Shown: one piece after another, positions 63,440 to 64,000 of the stretch
How the letters are laid out: each line of letters starts with the position of its first letter
Position numbering within the stretch: position 1 is the stretch's first letter
NCBI GenBank assembly: GCA_038030265.1
Contig: CM075942.1
Span: 36,732,751 to 36,796,750, forward strand
Origin: Corythucha ciliata
Taxonomy: Eukaryota; Arthropoda; Insecta; Hemiptera; Tingidae
Length of the DNA stretch: 64,000 nt
Direction of reading: 5' to 3'
Position numbers and translations under genes: made by a program
Notes under the pieces: generated by a model
Database searches by the model: none
The model's input: only the letters and a program-made list of their open reading frames with translations
Told to the model about the DNA's origin: nothing

Positions 63440-63617
63440 AAGCGGCCCATACACGAACAATAAATAATGCGCAAACTAGGGGTTGTACAATAACATTGAA
63501 CGTTTGTGGGTTGCATATAATATAATGAACAACCAATTTTTTATCCGTAAACATGTCTGGAAACAAAATATTGAACAAATCTTTTGCGCAATAATTATTA
63601 TACGTCTATGGACCACT
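63440..63617. mobile_element. Tourist-like MITE, about 178 bp
   Basis: AAGCGGCCCATACACGAACAA pairs with TATACGTCTATGGACCACT. The interior GTTTGTGGGTTGCATATAAT matches the inverse of 27027-27192. The flanks are ATA on the left and TTA on the right, so the duplication has one mismatch. Confidence 0.72.
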
Positions 63618-64000
63618 TTAAAGTGGAATGCTAATAAATAGAATGGGAGAAAATTGATTATTCAACAATTTCTCCTAATTACTTGTAAGGGGTAGCCAGA
63701 GTATATTCCACACGTGCATTTTGGGGTTCCTGCGGCCAGTTTTTCCGTAAGCTTTTGTTCATTCCTTATAATAGACTCTTACTCTCCCTCCAACACAAAC
63801 CAGGAAGCCTATTTTATTATGTAATTATACATAGCAAAAATTACCTCCGACTGTTTCTTCCAAAAAACGCCGATGCATATAACGCGCGATCTTTATGGCG
63901 GGATTCCACCACCACCACTCCAAGTTGGATAACCGCCAATCACAACCACCACTTGAAGTTTTATAGATACAACTCGCTACGCTTATCAAAGTTATCAATA
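63618..64000. other. window end, no gene
   Basis: AT-rich sequence. CACCACCACCACTCC near 63910 is a short CCA repeat. Confidence 0.3.

Noticed and set aside
63441..63620. miRNA-precursor genes among the many hairpins
   Set aside because: The stems have flanking duplications and family copies elsewhere in the window, so they are transposons. Small-RNA data would be needed to argue otherwise.
1..64000. CRISPR arrays, bacterial operons or phage genes
   Set aside because: The introns, poly(A) signals, LINE and hAT elements show a eukaryotic chromosome. No regularly spaced direct repeats were seen.

Overview
The window reads as arthropod nuclear DNA, most likely from an insect. It is AT-rich and has short introns with GT-AG ends, Jockey-clade, R1-type, Ty1/copia and hAT transposons, and many short inverted-repeat (foldback/MITE) elements. 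I cannot name the species from the sequence alone. A hemipteran-like genome would fit the repeat load, but that is inference.

Layout. 0.1-3.6 kb holds a decayed Ty1/copia retrotransposon on the minus strand, interrupted by foreign DNA. 4.8-9.1 kb is a full-length Jockey-clade LINE on the minus strand with two intact ORFs, a poly(A) tail and a 14-bp target duplication. 9.8-11.2 kb is a 5'-truncated, GC-rich R1-type LINE with a 15-bp target duplication. 11.86-15.30 kb is a hAT transposon that looks complete, with 14-bp terminal repeats, an 8-bp target duplication and a 701-codon transposase ORF. 17.3-24.0 kb on the plus strand carries fifteen exons of an sn-1-specific diacylglycerol lipase (DAGL alpha/beta, fly inaE family) with all catalytic residues present; its 5' exons are not found. 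25.0-35.3 kb on the minus strand holds exons of a protein resembling the FAM194/C3orf20/ERICH6 family, split by an intron of about 8.4 kb full of inverted repeats. 41.35-42.9 kb on the minus strand is a polyamine-oxidase-like flavin amine oxidase (5' end missing). 46.0-47.5 kb on the minus strand is an SLC26/SulP anion transporter whose C-terminal STAS domain is not seen. 48.5-49.4 kb is a dead Jockey-type LINE fragment abutting a tRNA-like SINE head. 50.1-50.3 kb has a THAP-like zinc-finger exon. From 50.4 kb to the end, the sequence is mostly repeats plus a few unassigned exon-like ORFs.

The strongest structural signal is the density of foldback DNA. At least ten hairpin elements of about 130-360 bp are flanked by the same 3-bp duplication, TTA (or TAA/ATA). 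Several unrelated-looking families share outer termini of the type GGCCC...TTCACACGA. That agrees with PIF/Harbinger (Tourist-like) MITEs. Two of them can be proved as insertions inside this window: one sits inside another MITE, and one sits inside a 2-kb palindrome whose second copy, 26 kb away, has the empty site. Two roughly 2-kb near-perfect palindromes (27.4-29.6 and 54.4-56.3 kb), a 1.25-kb palindrome (31.8-33.0 kb) and further foldbacks fill introns and intergenic DNA.

The host genes do not form an obvious functional unit. They look like ordinary dispersed metazoan genes in a repeat-rich neighbourhood. All gene models come from reading splice sites and frames by eye, and no searches were run.
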